In this document: in pieces, positions 35,188 through 43,845 of the stretch
How positions within the stretch are numbered: the stretch's first letter is position 1
Layout: every line of letters starts with the position of its first letter
Assembly: GCF_001426585.1 (NCBI RefSeq)
Contig: NZ_LMEI01000009.1
Span: 1 to 64,000 of the forward strand
DNA from: Streptomyces sp. Root431
Lineage (GTDB): Bacteria > Actinomycetota > Actinomycetes > Streptomycetales > Streptomycetaceae
Length of the DNA stretch: 64,000 bases
Reading direction: 5' to 3'
Notes under the pieces: model-generated
What the model was told of the DNA's origin: nothing
Databases searched by the model: none
Seen by the model: the letters and a program-made list of their open reading frames with translations, nothing else
Translations under genes and position numbers: made by a program

Positions 35188-36176
35188 ACCCCGCCGACTT
35201 CGCCGCCGCCCAGTGGACACGCGCCACCGGGGTGGGCATCGACCCGCACGAGTACCAGCGCGTCACCGCCGGCCTCGCCTCCGTCGCCGACTGGGGACCG
35301 TCCTTCCTGAGCACCGGACACGGCTACCTCCGGCGCGCGGAGCACGCCGACTCACCCGTCTCGGCGGGTGAACACCTCCTGATGGCGGCCCGCTGGTTCC
35401 ACCTGGCCACCTTGGCGCCGTGCGCGGAATCGCCCCGGGCCGCCGCCGAGGCGGATGCCGCGCTGGGCCGGGCGCTCACCGTGCTGGAGCCCGGTGCGCG
35501 GCGGGTGAGCGGCGAGGGCTTCACCGGCTGGCTGCGCGGCCCCGCGGACGCGCCGGGGACGGTGGTCGTGGTCCCCGGCCTGGACTCGGCCAAGGAGGAG
35601 TTCCTCGATCTGGTGTCCGCGCTGCTGGCCAGAGGTCTCGCGGTCTTCGCGATGGACGGCCCGGGACAGGGCGTGCTCGCCGCCACCACCACCTTCGTGC
35701 CGGACTACGAGCGGGTCGTGGGCCGGGTCGTCGACGCGCTCGGCGTCGCCCGCGTCGGGCTCGTCGGCCTGAGCCTGGGCGGCTACTTCGCGGCCCGGGC
35801 CGCGGCGTTGGAGCCGCGCGTGGCGGCCGCCGCCACCGTCAGCGGCCCCTTCCGCCTCGACTGGGACGAACTCCCCCCGCCCGTACGGGACATCATGGCC
35901 GCGCGCGCCGGAGGAGCCGACGCCGCGCACGAGTTCGTACGGCACGTGGACCTGTCCGCCCTGGCGCCCCGCATCGCGGCCCCGCTCCTGGTCGTGGACG
36001 GCGGCGGGGACGTCATTCCCGGCGTGACGAACGGCGAACCCCTGGCCCGCCTGGCACCGCACGGCAGCTACCTGTCCGTCCCCCACGGCGACCACCTCCT
36101 CGGCAACGCCCGGCCCGACTGGCTGCCCCACCTCGCCGACCACCTCGCGCACACCCTGACGGGAGCACAGGCATGA
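35184..36176 (+). CDS. alpha/beta hydrolase (FrsA / pseudooxynicotine-hydrolase type)
   Basis: The 330-aa hydrolase has an N-terminal helical cap of ~115 residues. An alpha/beta core follows (TVVVVPGLDSAKEEF; MDGPGQG), with nucleophile Ser in GLSLGGYF and a catalytic His near VPHGDHL. This size and cap resemble 2,6-dihydroxypseudooxynicotine hydrolase and FrsA-like enzymes, which cleave C-C or ester bonds. ATG 35184 is coupled to the oxidoreductase. The two probably act in sequence on the same compound, which is unknown. Confidence 0.82.
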   Translation: MNPADFAAAQWTRATGVGIDPHEYQRVTAGLASVADWGPSFLSTGHGYLRRAEHADSPVSAGEHLLMAARWFHLATLAPCAESPRAAAEADAALGRALTVLEPGARRVSGEGFTGWLRGPADAPGTVVVVPGLDSAKEEFLDLVSALLARGLAVFAMDGPGQGVLAATTTFVPDYERVVGRVVDALGVARVGLVGLSLGGYFAARAAALEPRVAAAATVSGPFRLDWDELPPPVRDIMAARAGGADAAHEFVRHVDLSALAPRIAAPLLVVDGGGDVIPGVTNGEPLARLAPHGSYLSVPHGDHLLGNARPDWLPHLADHLAHTLTGAQA

Positions 36177-36237
36177 ACCGCTTCACCGCACCCTCCTGAT
36201 CATCGACGGGACGGGCGGTGCCGGCCGGACACGACAG

Positions 36238-36276
36238 GGGCGCCGGTGGTCCCCTGGCAGGGGACCACCGGCGCCC
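36238..36276. terminator. 18-bp perfect hairpin, bidirectional terminator
   Basis: GGGCGCCGGTGGTCCCCT (36238-36255) pairs exactly with 36259-36276 around a 3-nt loop. It separates the hydrolase gene (stop 36176, plus strand) from the DsbA-like gene (stop 36284, minus strand). It therefore ends both the oxidoreductase and the azomycin-type operons. Confidence 0.85.
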
Positions 36277-36283
36277 ACCGGTG

Positions 36284-36982
36284 CTACAGCAGGCCCGCGG
36301 CCTGGGTCAGGAGCTTCTCGTAGACCTCGGGGCGGTCCTCGTCGATGACGGGGAAGCCGACGCCGAAGTCGCCGTTGACCCAGCGCGCCCGGATGCCCGG
36401 GTTGGCGCTGTCCGTGCCGTCGTGCAGGAACACGTGCGGGCTGCAGTTGACCCGGCCGTCGCGCGCCGACTCGTACTGCGCCATGACCGCCGGGCGGGCG
36501 GTGCCGCCGTCGAAGGCCTCGGCGAGCGCCGCCACGTCCACCGCGCCCGTCTCCCCCGCCACGTCGAGGATCACGTGGCGCTGGGAGATGCACCGGCCCT
36601 CGGCCCAGAAGGCGCGGCGCAGCGCCCGGTCGAGCTGTTCACTGGCGTGCCAGCTCTGGGCCTTGGCGGCGTGGACCGCTTCCAGGGCCGGCAGGGTGGT
36701 CACCGGGTACGTCCAGTCCGGGCCCTGCCAGAGCCGCCAGCCGGCCTCGGGCTCCAGCGCGCCGAGGACGGAGATCTCCGAGTCCACCCCGGGGCGGGCG
36801 TTGACCTCGCGGTTGAACAGCTCCAGCGGGAACGCCCGCAGGTCGAACCAGACGCGCCCTTCGAGACCGAGCCGCCGCCGGGTCTCGTGCAGCCGGTGCA
36901 CGGCGACGTGTGCGAAGGAGCAGTTCAGGTCGGTGTAGACGGCGATCGTGTCGGGTGCGGCGGGCAGCCTGGGGTCGTTCAT
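36284..36982 (-). CDS. DsbA-family (2-hydroxychromene-2-carboxylate isomerase/FrnE-like) protein
   Basis: The 232-aa thioredoxin-fold protein has the start IAVYTDLNCSFAHVAVHRLHE, where DsbA-like proteins place CxxC. Only a single Cys is present, so disulfide exchange in the usual form is unlikely. Later segments VWFDLRAFPLELFN and FLHDGTDSANPG fit the FrnE/HCCA isomerase group. ATG 36982 follows GAGGAGA and overlaps the multicopper oxidase stop (ATGA). It is the last gene of the operon; a glutathione- or mycothiol-dependent isomerase or a chaperone for the oxidase is possible. Confidence 0.78.
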   Translation of the reverse strand: MNDPRLPAAPDTIAVYTDLNCSFAHVAVHRLHETRRRLGLEGRVWFDLRAFPLELFNREVNARPGVDSEISVLGALEPEAGWRLWQGPDWTYPVTTLPALEAVHAAKAQSWHASEQLDRALRRAFWAEGRCISQRHVILDVAGETGAVDVAALAEAFDGGTARPAVMAQYESARDGRVNCSPHVFLHDGTDSANPGIRARWVNGDFGVGFPVIDEDRPEVYEKLLTQAAGLL

Positions 36983-39900
36983 GGTGTCTCCTCGACTCGG
37001 ATCAGTCCCCACCAGCCCTCACTGACACCCCAGTGGAGGTTTCCGGTGCGGTACACATGGTCGCCCGGGTGCTGGGCGCGGAAGCGCACCGTCCGGGTGC
37101 TCCCGGAGGCCAGCGCGCCGATCGTCGACACGTACCAGCCGAGACCGGTTTCCGAGGCGTCCCACACCTGGCCGTGCACGGTGAAGCCCTGGTTGCGCAT
37201 CCGGTGCGAGGCGACGGCCAGGTGGACGGCCACCTGGTCGCCGGCGCGCGCGGTGAGCAGCGGGGTCGGCGGCTCCGGGTCGGACAGCACCGGGTCCAGC
37301 GGGTGCAGGGCGGCGCTGCGGTAGTTGTACGCCTTCTGGCCCGCATCGTCGGGGCTGTCCGAGAACAGGTCGGTGACCGGCTGCGTCAGGTCCCCGTCGT
37401 GGTAGAGCCGCAGGCCGTCCTGGCTGACCAGGACGAGTTCCCGTACGGGCTCCGCGTCCGGCCTGCGGACCACGGCCCGCTCGCCGGTCCACCGCTCCAG
37501 GCCGGTGTCGGGGTCGTACGGGGTGGCGTCGGCCTCCTCCACGACCAGCACGCCGACCAGGCCGCGGCGCGGGTGGGAGATCACGTCCGCGTGGGAGCGC
37601 AGCAGCACCACGCCGGGCTCGGCCGCGTACCAGCGGTACGTGCGGGAGGCCCCCGGCTTGACCGTGGTGTCGGCGTTGCGGCCGACGTGGGCGCCGTCGT
37701 CGGTGCGCACGTCGAAGTCGAGCAGGGTGGGGTGCAGGGAGACGCGGCCGGATATCGTCCTGGCCCCGGCGTCGGCCTCGTTCATCAGCCGCGGGTCCAG
37801 CGGGCTGGCGGGCGGCGGCCCGTACAGCTCGTTGATCAGGGTGACGTCCACCCATTCGCCGGCCCGGCAGCGCAGGACCAGCGGCCCTTCCTCGGGGCCG
37901 CCGTCGCCGTCGGCCGTGAAGACGAGGCCGTACGGGTCGGTGCGCAGCGGGCTGTACTCGATGACCTCGGCGCGGGCCCGGACGGTGTGCCGGCGCACCC
38001 GGCGGCGTGCCGGGAGCGGCGGGGCGTCGGGGGTCCGGCCGGGCAGCGGCGGCAGGTCGGCCTGCGGACGGCCGTACAGCCGCAGCAGTCCCCAGCAGCC
38101 CAGCCACAGGTCGTTGGCGGCGCCGAACGACCACAGGTGGTCGCCGGGACCGAGGGTCGGGGCGAGGGCGAGTTCGGCGACGTTGGAGATGCCCAGGGTC
38201 TGCTGGTTGCGCCAGGCCGTGTCCTCGCGGCCGGCCCACTCGCGCCAGCGTGCGCCGGAGAGGGTGAAGCTGTGCTGGAGGTCGTGGGAGCCCTGGAGGA
38301 CGTGGATCCGCAGGTCCTCGCCGGGGTAGCCGCGGAGCAGCGGGGTCCCGGGGTCGCCGTGGACGGCGCTGGAGAACCAGTGGGCCGGGTCGCCGCCCCG
38401 CTCGGACAGCGGCGCGCTGCGGTAGTTGACGCCCATCGAGCCCTGGTCGTCGGGGGCCCCGGGGAACGGCGGCGGGTTGATGGGTCCGCCGTGGTCGCCG
38501 TGTCCGTGCTTGACCATGGGGACGAAGTCCCCGATGGCCAGGACGATTTCGCGGTGGGCCTTGCCGTCGGCGGTCTTGATGACGGCCTGGGTGCCGCGCC
38601 GCAGTTCCCGCTCGTGGTCGTCGGGCGAGACCCAGACCGCACCCTCGGGCTGTGTCTGGAGCGCGCCGAACAGGCCGTGCCGCTGGCGGTAGTTGGCGAG
38701 CAGGTGGTCGTGGAAGAGGACGGTGCCGAAGTCCTCGTCCACGTACCAGCGGTACGTCCAGGAGTTGTACTGCCCGTTCGTCTCGGCGCCCTGGTCGGCG
38801 GTGGTGGTCGCCGACAGGTAGTTCCAGCCCACGGCGGAGCCGTCGGAGACGAGCGGGTCGTACTTGACGAGGTGGGTGTGGAGTCCGCACTCGGGCTGGA
38901 AGGGCAGCTTCGGGTCGAAGGCGGAGTCCTTCTGGGGGCCGGTCGGCAGGGAGTTGGTCAGGGTGAGTTCGAGCACCTCGCCCTTGTTGGCCCGGATGAC
39001 CAGCGGCTCAAGGGTCCTTTCACCCTTGGCCAGTTGCCGCTTGAACTCTTCGAGGCCGCCCGCCTCCTCGATCTCCTCGGCGAGGACGTAGAAGTGGGCG
39101 TTGTGATCGTGCCAGGTCGCGGCGTGCTCGTCGGTCGGGTCGCCGTAGTAGTGCACGGTGCCGTTGGTGACGACCAGGTCGTAGCGCCGGACCGGCGCCC
39201 CGGGCGGGCCCACCTTGGTGAAGGCCTCGCCGGGCTGCGGGTCCTCGACGAACGCGGCGGCCTCCAGCGGGGTGGGCTCGCGGCCCATGCCCGGCGGCTG
39301 GAGCGGGGTCCGCGGCGGCCGGGGGTTCTTCTGCGGGAAGCGGGCCGCCTCGGCCAGGAACCCGGGGAAGCCGGGGCGTTCGGGCGTCGGGACCGGCGGG
39401 GCCTCGCGGTGCGGCAGGGGGACGAGCCGCTGGATCGGCCGGCCGTCGGGGTAGCCTCCGGTGCCGTTCTGGAGGGTGTCGAAGATCCGGAACATGCCCC
39501 ACATGCCCATGTGGAAGTGGACGTACATGTGGCAGTGCCAGATGGAGTCGCCGACCGCGCCCTGCGTCGAGCCGAGGCCGCCGATCAGTTCGAGGGTCAT
39601 GGCCTCCTGCGGGCCGATGCTGACGGAGTCGACGATCGGGGCGTTCTCGTCGTCGGCCCGCAGCCGCCACTGGTGCAGGTGGGTGTGGAAGACATGGGTG
39701 TCGCGCATGCCGCCGTGGACGAGCCGGATGACCGTCGGGTCGCCGGAGTAGCCGCGCAGGACGGGCGTGGACGGGTCGCCGAAGAGCCAGGAGCTGTGGT
39801 GCACCTCCTCGCCGAGCACCGCGTCCCGCACCGGGTCGATCCGGCCCTCCTCAAGGAGCTGCTGGTAGCGGTGCATCCGCCATTCCATCGGCTCGATGCG

Positions 39901-40767
39901 GTGGTTGACCGGGAGCATCGCCATGTTGAGCGGTGTCAGGTCGTCGATGGTGTCGGAGGTGCCGGGTCCGGCCGCCGGCGAGCCGGCGGCGGAAGCGGTG
40001 GGCCGGTAGATCCCGGCCGCCGCGGCGGTTGCCGCCTGCCCGGCGTCATGGCCTCCGCCGTGCCCGTGGCCGGGCATCGGCGGCGGGACCGCCGGGTTGT
40101 CGTTGCTCGGGTACTCCATCATGAAGATCACGAACTCGCGGAAGCTGCGGTCCGCCAGATGGATGTCCGCGTACAGGCCCGTGGCCAGCGGCCCTCCCGT
40201 CTCCGGGTCGGTCCAGGTGGCCTCGGGAGCCTCGACGACGACCGCGCCGACCATGCCGTGGCTCTGCGTCCCCTCGCCGCGGGCGTCGGACATGTCCCCG
40301 AAGTGGAAGACGCCCTCGTGCTCGCACACCCACTCGTAGACGCGGGTCTCGCCCGGCTGCACGCTGCTGTCCGGGTTGAGGCCCGCCGCGAGCCCGTCCA
40401 TCGTGCGGACGTCGTACCGGACTCCCTGGAGGGTGATGCCGGCGGGCCGCGCGAGCTCGTTGGTCAGCCGGACCCGCAGCCGCTCGCCGCGCCGGACCCG
40501 CAGGACCAGCGGGCGGGCGAGCGGGTTGGGTCCCGGCACCAGCTCCGGGTGCTCCAGATAGCTGGGGAAGGGCACCGGCCAGGTGGCCTCGACCTCCCTG
40601 AGCTCCGGCGCGTCCGAAGCCAGTACGTACAGGGCGCCGTTGCGGTCGTGGTCGCCGAACTCGTTGTACGCGATGGGCACATGGAGCGCGACGACGTCGT
40701 ACGTCCGCACCGGCCTGCCGTCTCCGTGGTGACGCTCGGCGGTTAATGCAGTGCTGCTGCTGTTCAT
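36979..40767 (-). CDS. giant multi-cupredoxin multicopper oxidase (MnxG-like)
   Basis: The 1262-aa protein holds about six cupredoxin domains. All copper motifs are present: HTHLH (361-365), HCHMYVHFHMGMW (411-423, with the T1 Cys412), HTH at 630-632 and HDH at 686-688. Ordinary laccases are 300-550 aa. This length and motif order resemble MnxG of Bacillus Mn(II) oxidase and ceruloplasmin-like proteins. No Sec or Tat signal is evident, so it may be cytosolic or exported with a partner. It lies in the azomycin-type operon, 103 nt after the Rieske-methyltransferase gene. A His/Gly-rich stretch at 233-240 may bind metal. Confidence 0.85.
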   Translation of the reverse strand: MNSSSTALTAERHHGDGRPVRTYDVVALHVPIAYNEFGDHDRNGALYVLASDAPELREVEATWPVPFPSYLEHPELVPGPNPLARPLVLRVRRGERLRVRLTNELARPAGITLQGVRYDVRTMDGLAAGLNPDSSVQPGETRVYEWVCEHEGVFHFGDMSDARGEGTQSHGMVGAVVVEAPEATWTDPETGGPLATGLYADIHLADRSFREFVIFMMEYPSNDNPAVPPPMPGHGHGGGHDAGQAATAAAAGIYRPTASAAGSPAAGPGTSDTIDDLTPLNMAMLPVNHRIEPMEWRMHRYQQLLEEGRIDPVRDAVLGEEVHHSSWLFGDPSTPVLRGYSGDPTVIRLVHGGMRDTHVFHTHLHQWRLRADDENAPIVDSVSIGPQEAMTLELIGGLGSTQGAVGDSIWHCHMYVHFHMGMWGMFRIFDTLQNGTGGYPDGRPIQRLVPLPHREAPPVPTPERPGFPGFLAEAARFPQKNPRPPRTPLQPPGMGREPTPLEAAAFVEDPQPGEAFTKVGPPGAPVRRYDLVVTNGTVHYYGDPTDEHAATWHDHNAHFYVLAEEIEEAGGLEEFKRQLAKGERTLEPLVIRANKGEVLELTLTNSLPTGPQKDSAFDPKLPFQPECGLHTHLVKYDPLVSDGSAVGWNYLSATTTADQGAETNGQYNSWTYRWYVDEDFGTVLFHDHLLANYRQRHGLFGALQTQPEGAVWVSPDDHERELRRGTQAVIKTADGKAHREIVLAIGDFVPMVKHGHGDHGGPINPPPFPGAPDDQGSMGVNYRSAPLSERGGDPAHWFSSAVHGDPGTPLLRGYPGEDLRIHVLQGSHDLQHSFTLSGARWREWAGREDTAWRNQQTLGISNVAELALAPTLGPGDHLWSFGAANDLWLGCWGLLRLYGRPQADLPPLPGRTPDAPPLPARRRVRRHTVRARAEVIEYSPLRTDPYGLVFTADGDGGPEEGPLVLRCRAGEWVDVTLINELYGPPPASPLDPRLMNEADAGARTISGRVSLHPTLLDFDVRTDDGAHVGRNADTTVKPGASRTYRWYAAEPGVVLLRSHADVISHPRRGLVGVLVVEEADATPYDPDTGLERWTGERAVVRRPDAEPVRELVLVSQDGLRLYHDGDLTQPVTDLFSDSPDDAGQKAYNYRSAALHPLDPVLSDPEPPTPLLTARAGDQVAVHLAVASHRMRNQGFTVHGQVWDASETGLGWYVSTIGALASGSTRTVRFRAQHPGDHVYRTGNLHWGVSEGWWGLIRVEETP

Positions 40768-40807
40768 GTTCTGCGGTACTCCCCCGTACTCGAATGCTTC
40801 TTCGCGG

Positions 40808-40859
40808 TGATCGGTCGTGCGGTGAACAGTCTTGCGCTGATCGGTCCCGTGGCGAACGG
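40808..40859. repeat. 30-bp-period direct repeat in the gap before the multicopper oxidase gene
   Basis: TGATCGGTCGTGCGGTGAAC (from 40808) recurs as TGATCGGTCCCGTGGCGAAC (from 40838). The 22-nt units match at 17 positions with a 30-bp period. The repeat fills most of the only sizeable gap inside the operon. It might be an internal promoter or mRNA processing site. Confidence 0.5.
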
Positions 40860-40870
40860 ATTTCCGGCGA

Positions 40871-42175
40871 TCAGCCGGCGGCGGGACCGGTGCTCTGGGC
40901 GAACCGGTCCACCACCCGGGAGCCGGAGAGGACCTGCCCCTCCCAGCTGTAGGTCTGGCCGAAGGGATTGCCGTCTCTGCCGCCCCGGCGGCTGAACGTC
41001 AGCGCGATCCGGTCGCCGCGCCGCACCCGCACCGGCCGCTCGACCGGCAGGTAGCAGTGCTTCCAGCTGTCGGACGTGGTGCGCCCCTCGATGTCGTCCC
41101 CGGAGATGTCGAGGGCGACGGAGTCCGAGAGCTCGGCGACGAAGTAGCCCTTGAACCCGGTGAACACCCCGTCACGCTGCACGGTGTACGCCAGCGGCAC
41201 GCGGTACGAGGTCTCGGTGCCCGGCTCCGGGGCCGCCCCCGGCGCGTACCGCCGGATCAGCCGGGGCGAGGCGAGGTGACCCGCGAGCGGCAGGACGGTG
41301 TCGTAGTACAGCGAGAAGGGGTCCTGCGCGCCCCGGGCGGCGAGCAGGGCCGCGAAGGCCTCGGGGCCGCCCGCGTCCCGCGGCCCCTCGCCGGTCAGCT
41401 GCGCGTGGGCGGACTCGGCGGTCACCGGGACCAGGAAGCTGTCGACCAGGCTGGGCAGCATCGCACCGCCGGGCTTCAGGAAGCGCTCCCGGGCGTCGTC
41501 GAGGATCGCGGAGAAGTTCTCGTTGTCGGCGAGGTTCCCCATGATCTCGGAGATCACGATGTCCACCCGCTCCGGCAGTTCCAGGTCGAAGGAGAGCCCG
41601 GACAGCGGGATGAAGCGGTCGGCGAAGCCCGCCTCGGCGAGCCGCTCGGCCGCCGTGGCGAGCACCGTCTCGTTGAGGTCGATCCCGTAGACCCGGGCCG
41701 CCCCGGCCTCCAGGGCCCAGCGGGCCAGGATGCCGGTGCCGGTGCCGAGGTCGAGGACGACGTCCCCGGGGCGTACGGCCTCGGTGATCGCCGTCCGGAA
41801 GGCCGTCATCCGGAGGTCGTCCCCGAGCATCAGCTCGTGGAACTCCTCGCCCCATTCGAGCAGTTGCTCGGATGCGGGGAGCCAGACCTGCTCGGCGGCG
41901 TAGTAGCCGGGCCAGATGCCCGCCCGGTACACGGTCAGCGGGTCGTCGCCGGGGCCGCGGACGCGGCAGCCGGTCCTCAGGTCGAAGCTGCTGTGGTGGA
42001 GCGGACAACTGATGCGCAGGGTGGCGGCGTTCACGAAGCCGTGGGCGAGCCGCCCCTTGCGGTGCGGGCAGGAGGCGTCGACGACGAACTCCTGGCCGGC
42101 GGCGCGGACGCGCAGCCGGTCACCGGGAAGCTCCGTGAGGGACGGCAGCTCGGTGGCGGGATCGGGGCCTGTCAT
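40871..42175 (-). CDS. Rieske domain - PRMT-like SAM methyltransferase fusion
   Basis: The 434-aa protein begins with a Rieske [2Fe-2S] domain (Cys36-x-His38, Cys57-x2-His60). A methyltransferase follows with motif I VVLDLGTGTG (139-148). The PRMT double-E loop SEIMGNLADNE has Glu210 and Glu219 at canonical spacing, and a THW-like loop appears as SDSWKHC. The C-terminal beta-barrel typical of PRMTs is present. PRMTs methylate guanidine nitrogens. In an operon that converts arginine to a 2-aminoimidazole, N-methylation of a guanidine or aminoimidazole, or electron supply to the N-oxygenase by the Rieske part, is a reasonable inference. ATG 42175 overlaps the rohS-like stop. Confidence 0.82.
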   Translation of the reverse strand: MTGPDPATELPSLTELPGDRLRVRAAGQEFVVDASCPHRKGRLAHGFVNAATLRISCPLHHSSFDLRTGCRVRGPGDDPLTVYRAGIWPGYYAAEQVWLPASEQLLEWGEEFHELMLGDDLRMTAFRTAITEAVRPGDVVLDLGTGTGILARWALEAGAARVYGIDLNETVLATAAERLAEAGFADRFIPLSGLSFDLELPERVDIVISEIMGNLADNENFSAILDDARERFLKPGGAMLPSLVDSFLVPVTAESAHAQLTGEGPRDAGGPEAFAALLAARGAQDPFSLYYDTVLPLAGHLASPRLIRRYAPGAAPEPGTETSYRVPLAYTVQRDGVFTGFKGYFVAELSDSVALDISGDDIEGRTTSDSWKHCYLPVERPVRVRRGDRIALTFSRRGGRDGNPFGQTYSWEGQVLSGSRVVDRFAQSTGPAAG

Positions 42176-43050
42176 GCCGCCGCCCGGGCGCCGAGCTCCC
42201 TGGCCCGCGCGACGGCGACGTCGAAGGCGCCGCCGATCAGCCCGGAGAGCAGTCGGGCGCCGGTCCACAGCCGGGCCGGGTCGAGGCCGTGCGCCGCCTC
42301 GTACTCCTTGATCGCCAACTGCATCTCCTGCATGTGGAAGGTGTCGATGTGCAGGTGCTCGGTGTAGTAGCGGCCCTGCCGGATGCCGAGCCGCTCGCAG
42401 GCGCGGGCCTGGTGGGTGAAGGCGTCCGGGATGGACGCCTCCAGGTACGCGAGGGCGCCGAGGAAGTACTCGACGTGCGGGGCGCGCTGCGTCAGCCAGT
42501 AGAAGACGTTGAGGAACTGGAAGGTCTCGTCCCCGGTGGTGTCGAGGAAGCCCTCGGGTTCCTGCGGCAGGCCCAGCTCGGCCAGGAGCAGCCGGTAGAG
42601 CTGGGAGTGCGCCTGCTGGAGGTTGCCGCAGCCGAACTCGTCGATCAGGACCCGCATCACGGCCATCTGTGCCTTGATCGGTAGCCGGGGGACGGCCGGG
42701 AAGAAGTTCTGCGCCTCGGTGAGCCCGTCGAGCGCGAACTCCCTTACGACGAAGGTGAATTCCTCCCGGGTGGCGTGATCGGCGAGGTACTCGCCGGACG
42801 GGCTGCCCGCCCGCTCCTCCGCGAGGAGGCCGTCGAGGAGGCGCTGCCAGGCGGCCCGGTCGGGGACCGGTTCACCACTGGAGTCGAGGGAGTCCACGAG
42901 CGGGAGGAGCCAGCCCCGCTCGATCTCCTCGACCCGGGCGAGCAGGCGGGAGTCCAGGAGCGCGCGGTTGTGCCGGAACAGCTCGCGGTGCGGCGACTCG
43001 CCGCCGGCGTCCGGGCGCGCGGCCTGGGCGGTGTCCGTTGCCGTGCTCAC
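42172..43050 (-). CDS. heme-oxygenase-like diiron oxidase (RohS-like N-oxygenase)
   Basis: The 292-aa all-helical protein belongs to the heme-oxygenase-like diiron oxidase family. Candidate iron ligands lie in DEFGCGNLQQAHSQLY (Glu and His) and in HLHIDTFHMQEM (Asp/His/Glu), plus an early Glu in the first long helix. In azomycin biosynthesis RohS oxidises 2-aminoimidazole to 2-nitroimidazole. The gene order rohP-Q-R-S here makes that the best assignment. GTG 43050 overlaps the aldolase stop by GTGA. Without a search, other HDO activities such as C-C cleavage remain possible. Confidence 0.8.
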   Translation of the reverse strand: MSTATDTAQAARPDAGGESPHRELFRHNRALLDSRLLARVEEIERGWLLPLVDSLDSSGEPVPDRAAWQRLLDGLLAEERAGSPSGEYLADHATREEFTFVVREFALDGLTEAQNFFPAVPRLPIKAQMAVMRVLIDEFGCGNLQQAHSQLYRLLLAELGLPQEPEGFLDTTGDETFQFLNVFYWLTQRAPHVEYFLGALAYLEASIPDAFTHQARACERLGIRQGRYYTEHLHIDTFHMQEMQLAIKEYEAAHGLDPARLWTGARLLSGLIGGAFDVAVARARELGARAAA

Positions 43051-43844
43051 GAAGACACCTCCCCGGTGTCCACGGTCCTGTCGGTCTCCAGTACGCCGCT
43101 GCGGTGCAGCGCCGCCTTGACCCAGCGGTACCAGTCGTCCTTCTCCAGGCCGTAGCGCGCACAGGCGGCGGTGAGGGCGGCTTCCGGATCCGCGAGTCGG
43201 CCGGCGAACAGATCGGCGCACAGGGCCGGTTCGACGTTGGCGAGCGCCACGACGTATCCGTCGACGGCTCCGGAGTCGAGCAGCAGGTGTTCGAGGCCGG
43301 CGAGGACGCGCGCGCCGGGCCGGGCCTCGACGAGGCGCCGGGTGAAGGCGGCGTCGCCGGAGGAGTCCTTGACGCCCACCACCGAGGGGAGCTCGCAGAT
43401 CCGCAGCAGCGTGTCGAAGTCGGCGGAGTTTCCGGAGACTTCGGTGCCGTGGTAGACGACCACGGGCAGTCCGCTGTGCTCGGCGAGGTCCGCGAAGTGG
43501 CGGTAGATCTCGCCCTGGGTGACCCCCGCGCCGTACGGGCTGGTGGCGACGAGTCCGTGGGCGCCGAGGTCGGCCGCGACCCGGGCCCGTTCGAGTACCT
43601 GTTCCGTGGTGGGCCGCAGGACGCCGGCGAGGACGGGCAGTTCGCCCGCGTGCTTCACCGTGGCCCCGAGCATGGCCTCCCACTGGTGGTCCGTGAGCCA
43701 CCGGCCCTCGCCGGTGCTGAGGTTCGGCAGCAGGGCGTCGACGTGCGGACGGAGGGTGTCGAGCAGTCGGGCGACTCCACTCTCGGAGACCTCGCCGGTC
43801 TCGGAGAGGGGCGTCACCAGGGCCGCTATCACTCCCTGGTTCAT
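43047..43844 (-). CDS. DapA/NAL-family aldolase (RohR-like)
   Basis: The 265-aa Schiff-base aldolase has Tyr131 in VVVYHGTE and the catalytic Lys159 in GVKDSSGD. The N-terminal dihydrodipicolinate-synthase strand ALVTPLSETGEVS is also present. In the azomycin pathway RohR splits 4-hydroxy-2-ketoarginine into pyruvate and guanidinoacetaldehyde. The chain is somewhat shorter than DapA (about 290). It begins one base after the stop of the preceding gene and is coupled to the diiron oxidase gene. Confidence 0.85.
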   Translation of the reverse strand: MNQGVIAALVTPLSETGEVSESGVARLLDTLRPHVDALLPNLSTGEGRWLTDHQWEAMLGATVKHAGELPVLAGVLRPTTEQVLERARVAADLGAHGLVATSPYGAGVTQGEIYRHFADLAEHSGLPVVVYHGTEVSGNSADFDTLLRICELPSVVGVKDSSGDAAFTRRLVEARPGARVLAGLEHLLLDSGAVDGYVVALANVEPALCADLFAGRLADPEAALTAACARYGLEKDDWYRWVKAALHRSGVLETDRTVDTGEVSS

Positions 43845-43845
43845 C

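Noticed and set aside
36910-40746. 1278-aa plus-strand open frame
   Set aside because: It is the antisense shadow of the multicopper oxidase. Composition is Val/Gly/Arg-rich without motifs, while the minus strand has complete copper sites and a ribosome site chain.
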